Source: DASVNK01 sp036383895
Lineage (GTDB): Bacteria > Verrucomicrobiota > Verrucomicrobiia > Limisphaerales > SXQI01
Reading direction: 5' to 3'
Length of the DNA stretch: 64,000 bases
NCBI GenBank assembly: GCA_036383895.1
Contig: DASVNK010000062.1
Location: 1-64,000 of the forward strand
A program made the position numbers and the translations under genes. The notes under the pieces were generated by a model, which was not told the DNA's origin, made no database searches, and saw only the letters and a program-made list of their open reading frames with translations. Of the stretch, positions 57,002 to 64,000 are shown piece by piece. Within the stretch, counting starts at the first letter, position 1, and each line of letters begins with the position of its first letter.

Positions 57002-59008
57002 ATGAAGACCGAACAGATTTGTTCGAAATGCGGTGCGGAGCTCGAAGGAATACATGAGGATGCGTGTCCGGCATGTCTTCTCGAGATAGCTGTTCCGGAA
57101 TCCCTTCAAGAAGTTGGGCCGTTTAAAGTCCTTCAGAAGCTCGGCGAGGGCGGCTGCGGCATCGTCTTCATGGCGGAGCAGGAAAAGCCGATTCGCCGGA
57201 GAGTCGCAGTCAAGCTGATCAAGTTGGGGATGGACACTAAGCAGGTGATTGCTCGCTTTGACGCCGAGCGACAGGCGCTGGCCTTAATGGATCATTTCAG
57301 TATCGCAAAGGTGCTCGATGCAGGGGCGACGGCACAGGGTCGTCCCTACTTCGTTATGGAACTCGTCCGTGGAATTAAGATCACGGAATACTGCGACAAA
57401 AATCATTTGTCCACGGAGGAACGGCTTAGGCTTTTTATACAGGTTTGTTCGGCGATTCAGCATGCGCATCAAAAGGGTATAATTCATAGGGATATAAAGC
57501 CTTCGAACATTTTGGTGACATTGCACGACGGAGTCCCGGTGCCGAAGGTGATCGACTTTGGGATTGCGAAAGCGACGACAGACCAACGGTTGACCGATCT
57601 GACGTTTTACACAGCGTTCGAGCAATTCATTGGGACGCCGGCATACATGAGCCCGGAACAGGCGGAGATGAGCGGGTTGGACATTGATACGCGCAGTGAC
57701 ATCTACAGTCTTGGGGTGCTGCTTTACGAATTGCTCACCGGGCGAACGCCGTTCGACCAGAAGAAATTGATGTCTGCCGGACTGGACGAGATGCGTCGCT
57801 TGATCCGGGAAGAAGAGCCAATTCGCCCCTCAACCCGCGTGAGTTCACTCGCCTCAGAGGAGCGCACGACGACCGCGAGCCACCGTGATTCTGCGCCGCT
57901 GGCACTGGTTTCCAAATTACGTGGCGACTTGGATTGGATCGTGATGCGTTGCCTCGAGAAGGATCGAACACGACGCTACGAAACAGTCAACGGGCTCGCG
58001 ATGGATGTGCGGCGCCACCTGGAAAGCCAACCGGTCACCGCCGGACCTCCGAGCCAGGTATATCGAATGCGGAAGTTGATTCAACGAAACAGAACTGTTG
58101 TGGCTGCGAGTCTCGCTGTCGCGGCAGCGTTGTTACTAGGGCTGGGACTGTGGCTCGCAGAACGGGAAGCGCGCAACCATGCGTTGCTTGCCGAGCAGAG
58201 AAGTCAGGCGAAGGAAATGGAGGCGCGCGAGTCCGAACGGCGAATGCGAGACATGCTGGCGTTCTTCCGGAGTACGCAAATCACAAGGACGATGATACCG
58301 AGAGAGAACCGCGCTCGATTTACTTCGATAACGAACGAGATTCCGAGCGTCGTGCCGCCGGGTGATCCGCGGCTGAATGGGCGCACCTATGAACAGTTGG
58401 CGGCGGCGTGGTGGAAGTGGGCGCTGGAAATGCCGATGACGAATGCAGTCGGTGCGATCCACACGTGGAAAGACACGCCGCGGTTCGACATCAGAACGTC
58501 CCAGAGCTCGAATTTGTGGTTCATCGGCTCTCCATTTCTAGAGACAACAAATTCGCCGCCAACGGTGCGGTATTGCGAGATTCCGTATGGGGTGGAGCTG
58601 TTTGCGGTAATCCTTTCGGCAGAGAGCTCGAGCATCGAAGAGCCCCCTTTCTATGGAGCGACGGAGAGTGCGCAAGCGGTGATTGCGCAGTATTGGACAG
58701 ATCACGCTGTAGAGATGTTTTTTGAGTTGGATGGCGTTCGACTGTCCAACCTTGAGGTGTTTCGGGTGCTGAGCCCGCAAATAGAGATCAATGCACCGAG
58801 GCCATGGATCCTGGGAGAAGGGGGTGGGAGGGGAACTTCCACTGGGGATGGATATTATGTCCTGTTAGCGCCTTTATCGCCTCGGAAGCACACTCTACGG
58901 ATGGGCGGTAAGTTCAAATTCGCCAGACCGCAGGACACGATAGACCTGCCGCCTGAAACGATCGACGTTACTTACCATATTACGGTGGCGGAGCCGCCTC
59001 CGAAATGA
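57002..59008 (+). CDS. Membrane Ser/Thr kinase with zinc ribbon and paralogous ectodomain
   Basis: A 668-residue protein in four parts. Residues 1-30 form a zinc ribbon-like CSKC and CPAC pair (C7, C10, C22, C25). Residues 40-345 are a Hanks-type kinase: glycine loop GEGGCG, Lys71 (VAVKLIKLG), catalytic HRDIKPSN (D164), DFG (D185) and GTPAYMSPEQ. Residues about 365-385 are the single membrane helix (VVAASLAVAAALLLGLGLWL). Residues 460-665, extracytoplasmic, repeat the motifs of the neighbouring secreted proteins: YEQLAAAWWKWALEMP, SSNLWFIGSPF, RPWILGEGGGRGTSTGDGYY and HTLRMGGKFKFA. Most relatives carry TPR or WD40 repeats instead. It lies directly after the sigma gene and 64 bp before the pseudopilin-like gene. 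Confidence 0.9.
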   Translation: MKTEQICSKCGAELEGIHEDACPACLLEIAVPESLQEVGPFKVLQKLGEGGCGIVFMAEQEKPIRRRVAVKLIKLGMDTKQVIARFDAERQALALMDHFSIAKVLDAGATAQGRPYFVMELVRGIKITEYCDKNHLSTEERLRLFIQVCSAIQHAHQKGIIHRDIKPSNILVTLHDGVPVPKVIDFGIAKATTDQRLTDLTFYTAFEQFIGTPAYMSPEQAEMSGLDIDTRSDIYSLGVLLYELLTGRTPFDQKKLMSAGLDEMRRLIREEEPIRPSTRVSSLASEERTTTASHRDSAPLALVSKLRGDLDWIVMRCLEKDRTRRYETVNGLAMDVRRHLESQPVTAGPPSQVYRMRKLIQRNRTVVAASLAVAAALLLGLGLWLAEREARNHALLAEQRSQAKEMEARESERRMRDMLAFFRSTQITRTMIPRENRARFTSITNEIPSVVPPGDPRLNGRTYEQLAAAWWKWALEMPMTNAVGAIHTWKDTPRFDIRTSQSSNLWFIGSPFLETTNSPPTVRYCEIPYGVELFAVILSAESSSIEEPPFYGATESAQAVIAQYWTDHAVEMFFELDGVRLSNLEVFRVLSPQIEINAPRPWILGEGGGRGTSTGDGYYVLLAPLSPRKHTLRMGGKFKFARPQDTIDLPPETIDVTYHITVAEPPPK

Positions 59009-59072
59009 GGCAAGAAAGATTCATAAGATAGAGACTTTTACATGCAAAACGAACTGACGGGCTAAAAAAACT

Positions 59073-59906
59073 ATGAAAAATAAAACGGCCTTCACGCTGA
59101 TCGAGTTGCTGGTCGTGATAGCGATTATTGCGATTTTGGCGGGTATGTTGCTTCCGGCGTTGAGTCGCGCCAAGAGCCGCGCGCAAACTACGGCCTGTAA
59201 TAACAATCTAAGAAGCCTGGTAAAGTGCTGGCTAATGTATGCTCACGATAATGACGACGTAATCGTTCCGAATAATTCCGTGGGTGGTGACATGAAATCC
59301 GCGGGCGCTTCGTGGGCGTTAGCGGAGCCAACTGAGGAAAACGTGCGGAATGGGCTTTTATTTCAATACAATGGTTCTCTCGGGATCTATCATTGTCCGG
59401 CAGATCGGTCGATTCTGGTGTATGGCGCGGACGGTCAATTACCGCGCAAAGACGGTAACTTTGATCCGGTTCCTGGCGCAAGAGGTGGTCCCGGTCCGCT
59501 GCGCGCTCGAAGTTACACCATGAGCCTCTCCCTAAATGGGTTCCCCGACTTCAACCCCGACGTCTATGCAGCAATCCCGATGTTCAGAAAGTTAACCGCC
59601 ATTAAGCAGCCTGACCCTGTTCGTAGCCTAGTCTTTATTGACGAATCTCCGCTCACGATGCTGGACTCTCTCTTTGGTCTACCCACCGATCACTCCGACA
59701 CGATTCTAAATCCCCCAGGTCCACAATGGTGGAGCCAGCCTGCGGATCGTCACAGCCAGGGAGCGAACCTTTCTTTTGCGGATGGGCATGTGGAATACTA
59801 CAAGTGGCGAACTCCAAAAAACGGCGGCTTCGTGACGAATGTGGGCGCTGCTGACATGCCCGACTGGCTGAGTTTCAAGGCCCTTATCAAGCAACATAAG
59901 GATTAA
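59073..59906 (+). CDS. Pseudopilin-like secreted protein (prepilin N-terminal methylation site)
   Basis: A 277-residue protein. The N-terminal type IV prepilin-like signal is complete: KTAFTLIELLVVIAIIAILA with the conserved Phe-Thr-Leu-Ile-Glu, preceded by a short basic leader. A DUF1559-like C-terminal part follows, with KSRAQTTACNNNLRSLVKCW, IYHCPADRS, ARSYTMSLSLNG and HSQGANLSFADGHVEYYKW (the H-X9-DG motif). Such proteins are processed by a prepilin peptidase and form pseudopili or type II secretion-like structures; they are very numerous in Verrucomicrobia. It follows the kinase by 64 bp and may share the transcript. Confidence 0.88.
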   Translation: MKNKTAFTLIELLVVIAIIAILAGMLLPALSRAKSRAQTTACNNNLRSLVKCWLMYAHDNDDVIVPNNSVGGDMKSAGASWALAEPTEENVRNGLLFQYNGSLGIYHCPADRSILVYGADGQLPRKDGNFDPVPGARGGPGPLRARSYTMSLSLNGFPDFNPDVYAAIPMFRKLTAIKQPDPVRSLVFIDESPLTMLDSLFGLPTDHSDTILNPPGPQWWSQPADRHSQGANLSFADGHVEYYKWRTPKNGGFVTNVGAADMPDWLSFKALIKQHKD

Positions 59907-60153
59907 CTGAACCAACTAAGGTGTGTTGGAAAAAATTCTTGGAGCGGTTGTCGAGAGAACTCCTGCCATATTCTTGCTGACGCCGTAACTCATAAGGTTG
60001 TTTTCCCTTTAGCCCGGCGCGCTACTGAACCTGTCCTTTTTGCCACCTTCTAATTGAGGAGAAGCAGCTGCATTTTTTCTGTAACGGCGACGGAAAAGTT
60101 TCGTAGCAGTGGATGGAACTCGTTTCATTTCGAGGCGAGAAACAAAAACTACA

Positions 60154-60867
60154 ATGAAGAATTATCTAAAACTAATCGGGTCAGTAGCGTCCCTCGGACT
60201 GTTGCTTTGCAGTGTTGCGGTGCGGGCGGACGAAAAGGCGGTGACGATCGTGCCGCCGGATGCAAAGTACCATGGAAAAACTTATGGCGAGTGCGCGGCG
60301 GCGTTTTGGCAATACGCGTTTGCGCTCCCTGTAGAAGGTCACCCGTTTGCGGCTGGGCCGAATGACGATTTTAGCGCGGGGCAGTCAGGTAGTGTTTGGT
60401 TTTGGAGCGCTCCCGAGGGGCCAATGACGCGCACGGTCCGGATGCCCGCGGGGAAGGCGCTTTTCCTGACGATCCGCGACGTCGATGTCTCCAGTTTGGA
60501 GGCAGAGCCATTTTTCGGAGCGACGGAGGCAGAGCAACGGGAAAAGGCGACCCGGTACGCCGATCTCATCGAAAGTGTTTTTGTGACGATTAATGGAGTG
60601 CCTGTTACGAACCTGGAAGAGTTCCGTTTCTCAACGCCGCAGTTTGAGTTTACTGCGCCCACTCCCTGGATTTTCGGTGAAACAGGCGGTACCGGAACAG
60701 CAGTTGGTGACGGATATTTTCTCATGCTGGAACTTCCGAAGGGACATCACACGATTCATTATGGAGGCACGTTCCGGTTCGCACCGGGCGAGTTGTTTCC
60801 GGATTATCTGGAAGAAATCGTTCTAGAGAAGGACATCACGATCGAGCTGACTGTAGGGGAGGAATAA
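60154..60867 (+). CDS. Secreted protein, paralogue B of the kinase ectodomain
   Basis: A 237-residue secreted protein with a signal peptide (YLKLIGSVASLGLLLCSVAV). The mature domain repeats the motifs of the kinase ectodomain and paralogue A: TYGECAAAFWQYAFALPVEG, SGSVWFWSAPEG, ALFLTIRDVDVSSLEAEPFF, VTINGVPVTNLEEFRFSTPQ, TPWIFGETGGTGTAVGDGYF and HHTIHYGGTFRFAPG. The first Trp pair of the family is here Phe-Trp. The ATG at 60154 starts the signal peptide; a GTG at 60109 is in frame. It ends at a strong terminator. A separate promoter in the 247-bp gap after the pseudopilin gene is likely, but I did not identify it. Confidence 0.8.
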   Translation: MKNYLKLIGSVASLGLLLCSVAVRADEKAVTIVPPDAKYHGKTYGECAAAFWQYAFALPVEGHPFAAGPNDDFSAGQSGSVWFWSAPEGPMTRTVRMPAGKALFLTIRDVDVSSLEAEPFFGATEAEQREKATRYADLIESVFVTINGVPVTNLEEFRFSTPQFEFTAPTPWIFGETGGTGTAVGDGYFLMLELPKGHHTIHYGGTFRFAPGELFPDYLEEIVLEKDITIELTVGEE

Positions 60868-60887
60868 CGTAGCTGGTCTTTTGTTCT

Positions 60888-60911
60888 GGCACCCGACTGG
60901 GTGCCGTTTTG
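60888..60911 (+). terminator. Intrinsic terminator
   Basis: GGCACCC, loop GACT, GGGTGCC, then GTTTTG (60888-60911). A compact 7-bp GC-rich stem followed by a T-tract, 20 bp after the paralogue B stop. It closes the sigma/kinase/paralogue locus. Confidence 0.8.
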
Positions 60912-60948
60912 ATTCTGTCACGGTCCTCCCGTGAGTGTTTGCATGGTG

Positions 60949-60982
60949 GCGGTGCCTTCGATGTTTTTGTCGTCGGCACCGC
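60949..60982. repeat. Inverted repeat in the intergenic region
   Basis: GCGGTGCC (60949-60956) and GGCACCGC (60975-60982) with an 18-nt loop rich in T. It lies between the terminator and the hydrolase gene. It may be a second transcription stop or a regulatory stem. Confidence 0.45.
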
Positions 60983-61077
60983 ATTTGTTCCGAGCTGCTA
61001 CAGTCTTTTTGTAGGTGTGCCGCCAAGAGTTCAAAGTTTCGGGGAAACGAAGGCGAACGTCGTGAGCCGCTGGCAGT

Positions 61078-62166
61078 GTGAGGATTAGTGGCTACATTTC
61101 GGGGGTGCGAAGCTGGTTGGTTGTTTTGTGGGTGCTGCTTTTTTTCTCCGGGGTGGGATGCGGAGGTTTCGCGGCGAGGCGGATTGCGCAGGCGCCGAAT
61201 ACGTATCCGAAATGGCTGGCGCCGGAAGCGCCGGTGACGATCGGGTTTAGCGCGAGCTTATTAACGTTGCTGACGAATGGGACGGTGGAAATTGATTCGC
61301 CGCGCGCGAAGCTATTTTATCGGGTGCTGGCGCCAGGTGATTATGGGTTTCGTTGGACGAATGTGCTGGACGAGGCGCGGGGTGAATTGACGTTGCGGTT
61401 CAGCGCGGAAGCTGCGGGCGCGAGTCGTAATGTGAGCGCCGCGGGCGACGCGAGGATGGAGGGTCGCGGGACGATTTTTGTGGTGCACGGGTATGGGGTG
61501 GACGGGGCGGCGATGTTGCCTTGGGCCTTTGTTTTGGCGGAACAGGGCTGGCGCGTGGTGTTGGTGGATTTGCGTGGGCATGGGAATTCGACGGGGGAGC
61601 GGGTTTATTTTGGAGCGCAGGAGGTGATTGATTTGCGTGCGGTGTTGGACCGATTGGAGCGGGAAGGGGAGGTGGTGCATGTGGTGGGACATTCGTTCGG
61701 GGCGGTGCTGGCGTTGAAGTGGAAGTTGGAGGATGCGCGCGTGGGCAGAGTGGTGGCGATGGCGCCGTATGCGGATCTCGGCGAGGCGATTCAGAATATT
61801 CGGCGGCAGTATGCGCGATGGATTCCGACGTGGTTTATTGCGGCTGGGGTGCAGCGCTTGCCCGAGTTGCTGCAGGTGGAGGAGTGCGAGATGGATCCGG
61901 GTTGCTGGGTGGATGGTCGGCTAGAGGATGTTTTGTTTGTGGCGGGCGGCGCGGATCGGATCGCGACATTGAATCAGGTGCGGGAGCTGGTGGAAGGGAG
62001 CGGGGGAGATAATCGGATTTTAATTCAGGCAAAGGCGGCGCATGAAACGGTGCCGTTTTATTTGGGCGAGTTGTCGGGGGAAGTGATTGAGTGGTTAGCA
62101 GGAGAACTAAGGGAAGCCAAGCGGGAGAATAATCCTGACTTTACTCCTAAATATTCAGCTGACTGA
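61078..62166 (+). CDS. Lipoprotein-type alpha/beta hydrolase
   Basis: A 362-residue hydrolase starting at GTG 61078. A type II signal peptide (WLVVLWVLLFFSGVGCGG) gives a lipid-anchored protein. Alpha/beta-hydrolase landmarks are VVHGYGVDGAAM (oxyanion hole HGYG), the strand VVLVDLRGHGNSTG, the nucleophile elbow VVGHSFGAVLALKW, a candidate Asp in GGADRIATL and the His in KAAHETVPFY. The substrate cannot be predicted; serine esterase or lipase-like action at the membrane is likely. The region upstream of residue 120 has no family match. GTG start and mature Cys are consistent; no Shine-Dalgarno is obvious. Confidence 0.78.
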   Translation: MRISGYISGVRSWLVVLWVLLFFSGVGCGGFAARRIAQAPNTYPKWLAPEAPVTIGFSASLLTLLTNGTVEIDSPRAKLFYRVLAPGDYGFRWTNVLDEARGELTLRFSAEAAGASRNVSAAGDARMEGRGTIFVVHGYGVDGAAMLPWAFVLAEQGWRVVLVDLRGHGNSTGERVYFGAQEVIDLRAVLDRLEREGEVVHVVGHSFGAVLALKWKLEDARVGRVVAMAPYADLGEAIQNIRRQYARWIPTWFIAAGVQRLPELLQVEECEMDPGCWVDGRLEDVLFVAGGADRIATLNQVRELVEGSGGDNRILIQAKAAHETVPFYLGELSGEVIEWLAGELREAKRENNPDFTPKYSAD

Positions 62167-62192
62167 TATTGCTGAGGGGTGGTTTAGGTGCG

Positions 62193-63575
62193 ATGCTCGG
62201 GATTCGATATTTGGGCAGCAAAGTTATGCTACGGTCACCTCGCACTGGATTGTATAGGTTTGCCACGCTCCTTTTGGTGAGTGTGTGGCCGGGGGTTTGG
62301 GCGGCGAATGTTTTCCTGCCATTGCCTGGGCTGGATTTCGCGACGCAGAAGAGCTTGGTCCTCCAGTGCTCTGGAAATTTGCTGGATATCAATTACGCCG
62401 CGCGGATGTGGTCCATTGAACACAACGGGCAAGTTCCTGGATCGTTATTCGATTTCACGAATCGTTTGTCTTCAGCGGAGGTGTTTTATTGTCCCGCGCA
62501 CCTGCGGGAACCGGCGGTCACCAACTGGAACGATGTTGCGTGGGAGGACATCGATTACGTGTGGAAGGGTTCCAGCGCGGGAGAGGAGGGCGCGGCGGTG
62601 GAGTGCCGGGTGCACACCTCTGTGGCGCGGTTCGATGGGGAAATCGTGTTGGGGCGGGAGCGGGATGGCTGGCCGTATTTTATGGCTGGGCCGATTGGGC
62701 AGGTGACGACTCCGGGAGGATCAGCGCGGTTTGAAGTGGTGATCGATCCGATCACGGCGGCTGGTCCGCTAAGTTATCAATGGCGACGCGAGGATCTTTC
62801 CTACGTGACGAATCTTGTTTTCATTGAGGATGGGGAGGCGGGCGGATTTTTGCGGACGAATCGAACAGCGGTATTCAGCGTGACGCCGCTGGCGAACGAG
62901 ACGAATTCGTTTGTGGTGCTTTCGAATCTGCAGACGAACGATATGGCTTACTATGCAGTGGCAGTGAGCAATTCGCTGGGGCGGCTTTTGTCGCGGCGGG
63001 CGAGCCTGCGCATTCGGGACGAAGCGTTAGATACTGCCGAGTGGTCGCGAACTATTTGCGGAGTTAACTTGAGTCAAATCGGCTTGCTGGCCAGGAGTTG
63101 GGCAACGGAGCATGGCGACGTGCTGCCGGGCAACTTTGCGGAGATGACGAATCGGTTTAATTATCCAATGTTTGGCCGGCCGATGGTTTTGTTTTGTCGG
63201 GCAGACACAGGCCGGAGTGCTCCGGCGAGCTGGGTTGATTTTGATTTTGCGGAAACGAGTTACGAGGTGGTGGTTGCCCGAGCTGACGAGGAGAATTTAT
63301 ACGCAGTTTTCTGTCGGTGCAAAATTCATGGCTACTACGTGGAAGTGAGCGGTCGGGTGGTGAGGGAACCTCGCTTTACGGCGCCGATTTTCTTCATGAA
63401 CAACGAGCTGAGCCTGCCATTGGAGCTTTTCGCGGGGCGATCGAATGTGCTGGAGAGTTCATCGAACCTGACTGCCTGGACGACGGTGAAAGCTTTTTCG
63501 AATACGAACGGTCCAGTGGATTTCAGTGTTTCCAAAACGGCGTCGCATCTTTTCTACCGGTTGCGCTTGGAGTAA
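62193..63575 (+). CDS. Secreted protein with duplicated pseudopilin-like segment and Ig-like domain
   Basis: A protein of about 460 residues with an N-terminal signal (FATLLLVSVWPGVWAANVFL). Two related segments occur: LVLQCSGNLLDINYAARMWS with IEHNGQVPGSLFDFTNRL, and TICGVNLSQIGLLARSWATE with HGDVLPGNFAEMTNRFN. Both look like the C-x3-N-L-x2-I core of H-X9-DG pseudopilins, here without a prepilin leader. Between them lies an Ig-like domain with YQWRREDLSYVTN and AYYAVAVSNSLGR. The function is unknown. The ATG at 62193 and one at 62226 are both possible starts. It follows the hydrolase by 26 bp, so the two may be co-transcribed. Confidence 0.7.
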   Translation: MLGIRYLGSKVMLRSPRTGLYRFATLLLVSVWPGVWAANVFLPLPGLDFATQKSLVLQCSGNLLDINYAARMWSIEHNGQVPGSLFDFTNRLSSAEVFYCPAHLREPAVTNWNDVAWEDIDYVWKGSSAGEEGAAVECRVHTSVARFDGEIVLGRERDGWPYFMAGPIGQVTTPGGSARFEVVIDPITAAGPLSYQWRREDLSYVTNLVFIEDGEAGGFLRTNRTAVFSVTPLANETNSFVVLSNLQTNDMAYYAVAVSNSLGRLLSRRASLRIRDEALDTAEWSRTICGVNLSQIGLLARSWATEHGDVLPGNFAEMTNRFNYPMFGRPMVLFCRADTGRSAPASWVDFDFAETSYEVVVARADEENLYAVFCRCKIHGYYVEVSGRVVREPRFTAPIFFMNNELSLPLELFAGRSNVLESSSNLTAWTTVKAFSNTNGPVDFSVSKTASHLFYRLRLE

Positions 63576-63585
63576 AATTGCGATC

Positions 63586-64000
63586 ATGCATTTGAGGTTT
63601 GTTGTCACGCTGGCGGTGTTACTGAGTTGTGTTCCGTTTTTACGGGTTCACGGAGTGGATAGTGGCGTGGTGCGAACAAACGTTCTGGATGATCAGAATT
63701 TTTTTCCGATTGCGGTTTGGTTGCAGAATCCGAATAACGCCGGGCGGTTCAAGGAGGCGGGGATTAATCTGTATATAGGTTTATATCGCGGGCCGACCGC
63801 GGAGCAGTTGGAGATGTTGCGGAAGCATGGGATGCATGTGATTTGCCGGCAGAGTGAACGGTCGCTGGTTTTCAAGGATGATCCAACAATTGTTGCGTGG
63901 ATGCATGATGATGAGCCGGATAATGCGCAACCGTTGCCGCAAGGGCAGAAGGGTTGGGGGCCGCCGGTGTTGCCTGTGGTGATTCAGGAGGATTATGAAA
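63586..64000 (+). CDS. Secreted protein, possibly glycoside-hydrolase-like, 3' end outside window
   Basis: At least 138 residues from the ATG at 63586. A signal peptide (FVVTLAVLLSCVPFLRVHG) is followed by NFFPIAVWLQNPNNAGRFKE, AGINLYIGLYRG and WMHDDEPDNAQPLPQG. The alternation of 'FKEAGIN', 'LRKHGMHVICR' and 'DDEPDN' resembles the start of TIM-barrel glycoside hydrolases (beta-galactosidase or GH42/DUF4434-like), but the C-terminal catalytic part is missing, so I keep it as a possibility. It starts 10 bp after the previous stop and is likely co-transcribed. Confidence 0.6.
   Translation, partial: MHLRFVVTLAVLLSCVPFLRVHGVDSGVVRTNVLDDQNFFPIAVWLQNPNNAGRFKEAGINLYIGLYRGPTAEQLEMLRKHGMHVICRQSERSLVFKDDPTIVAWMHDDEPDNAQPLPQGQKGWGPPVLPVVIQEDYE

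Overview
The window looks like a chromosomal segment of a Verrucomicrobiota bacterium, probably a soil or freshwater Pedosphaera/Limisphaerales-like lineage. This is inferred from gene content, not from a marker tree. The supporting families are a prepilin-like secreted protein with a DUF1559-type tail, PEP-CTERM, a double DUF1080 protein, CotH, DUF4175, Tat-exported Gfo/Idh and TIM-barrel proteins, a Planctomycetes/Verrucomicrobia-type Ser/Thr kinase next to an ECF sigma factor, and fused SecDF. No rRNA, tRNA, CRISPR array, prophage or insertion sequence was recognised.

Layout. 1-4.9 kb: priA (runs off the left edge) translationally coupled to a pentahaem cytochrome, then a repeat-rich intergenic island. 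4.9-14.8 kb: TPR protein, metzincin-type protease, PEP-CTERM protein, esterase, O-methyltransferase, gatC-gatA, bcp, a TIM-barrel protein and a lipoprotein. 14.8-18.5 kb: two sugar-type ABC permeases and an ABC-2 permease without any ATPase, plus a HAD phosphatase. 19-22 kb: TPR/Rieske pair, HAD hydrolase, prfA, rpmE. 22-30 kb: double DUF1080 protein, CotH kinase-like protein, Mla-type lipid transporter (MlaE-MlaF-MlaD order), MBL hydrolase. 30-41.4 kb: a giant Gln-rich DUF4175 protein, an atypical receiver protein, and the minus-strand cluster yajC-secDF-terC-recJ-ispD. 41.6-47 kb: Gfo/Idh oxidoreductase, glycosyltransferase, GDP-mannose 3,5-epimerase-like enzyme, TPR protein, msrA.

47-53.7 kb is accessory and decaying. 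It begins with a dense island of tandem and inverted repeats, continues with DUF2809, DUF4279 and small hypothetical genes, a broken gene, a frameshifted lipoprotein and a gene fragment, then a TIGR03067/FISUMP fusion and a RES/Xre toxin-antitoxin pair in reversed order.

53.9-64 kb is the most interesting part. An ECF sigma factor and a membrane Ser/Thr kinase lie side by side. The extracytoplasmic half of the kinase is homologous to two stand-alone secreted proteins, one encoded divergently upstream of the sigma gene and one downstream of the kinase. A pseudopilin-like protein sits between. I propose that these genes form one signalling module in which secreted copies of the domain communicate with the kinase ectodomain, and the kinase controls the sigma factor. 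An M14 carboxypeptidase, a lipoprotein hydrolase, a large secreted protein with an internal duplication and a truncated secreted protein complete the window.
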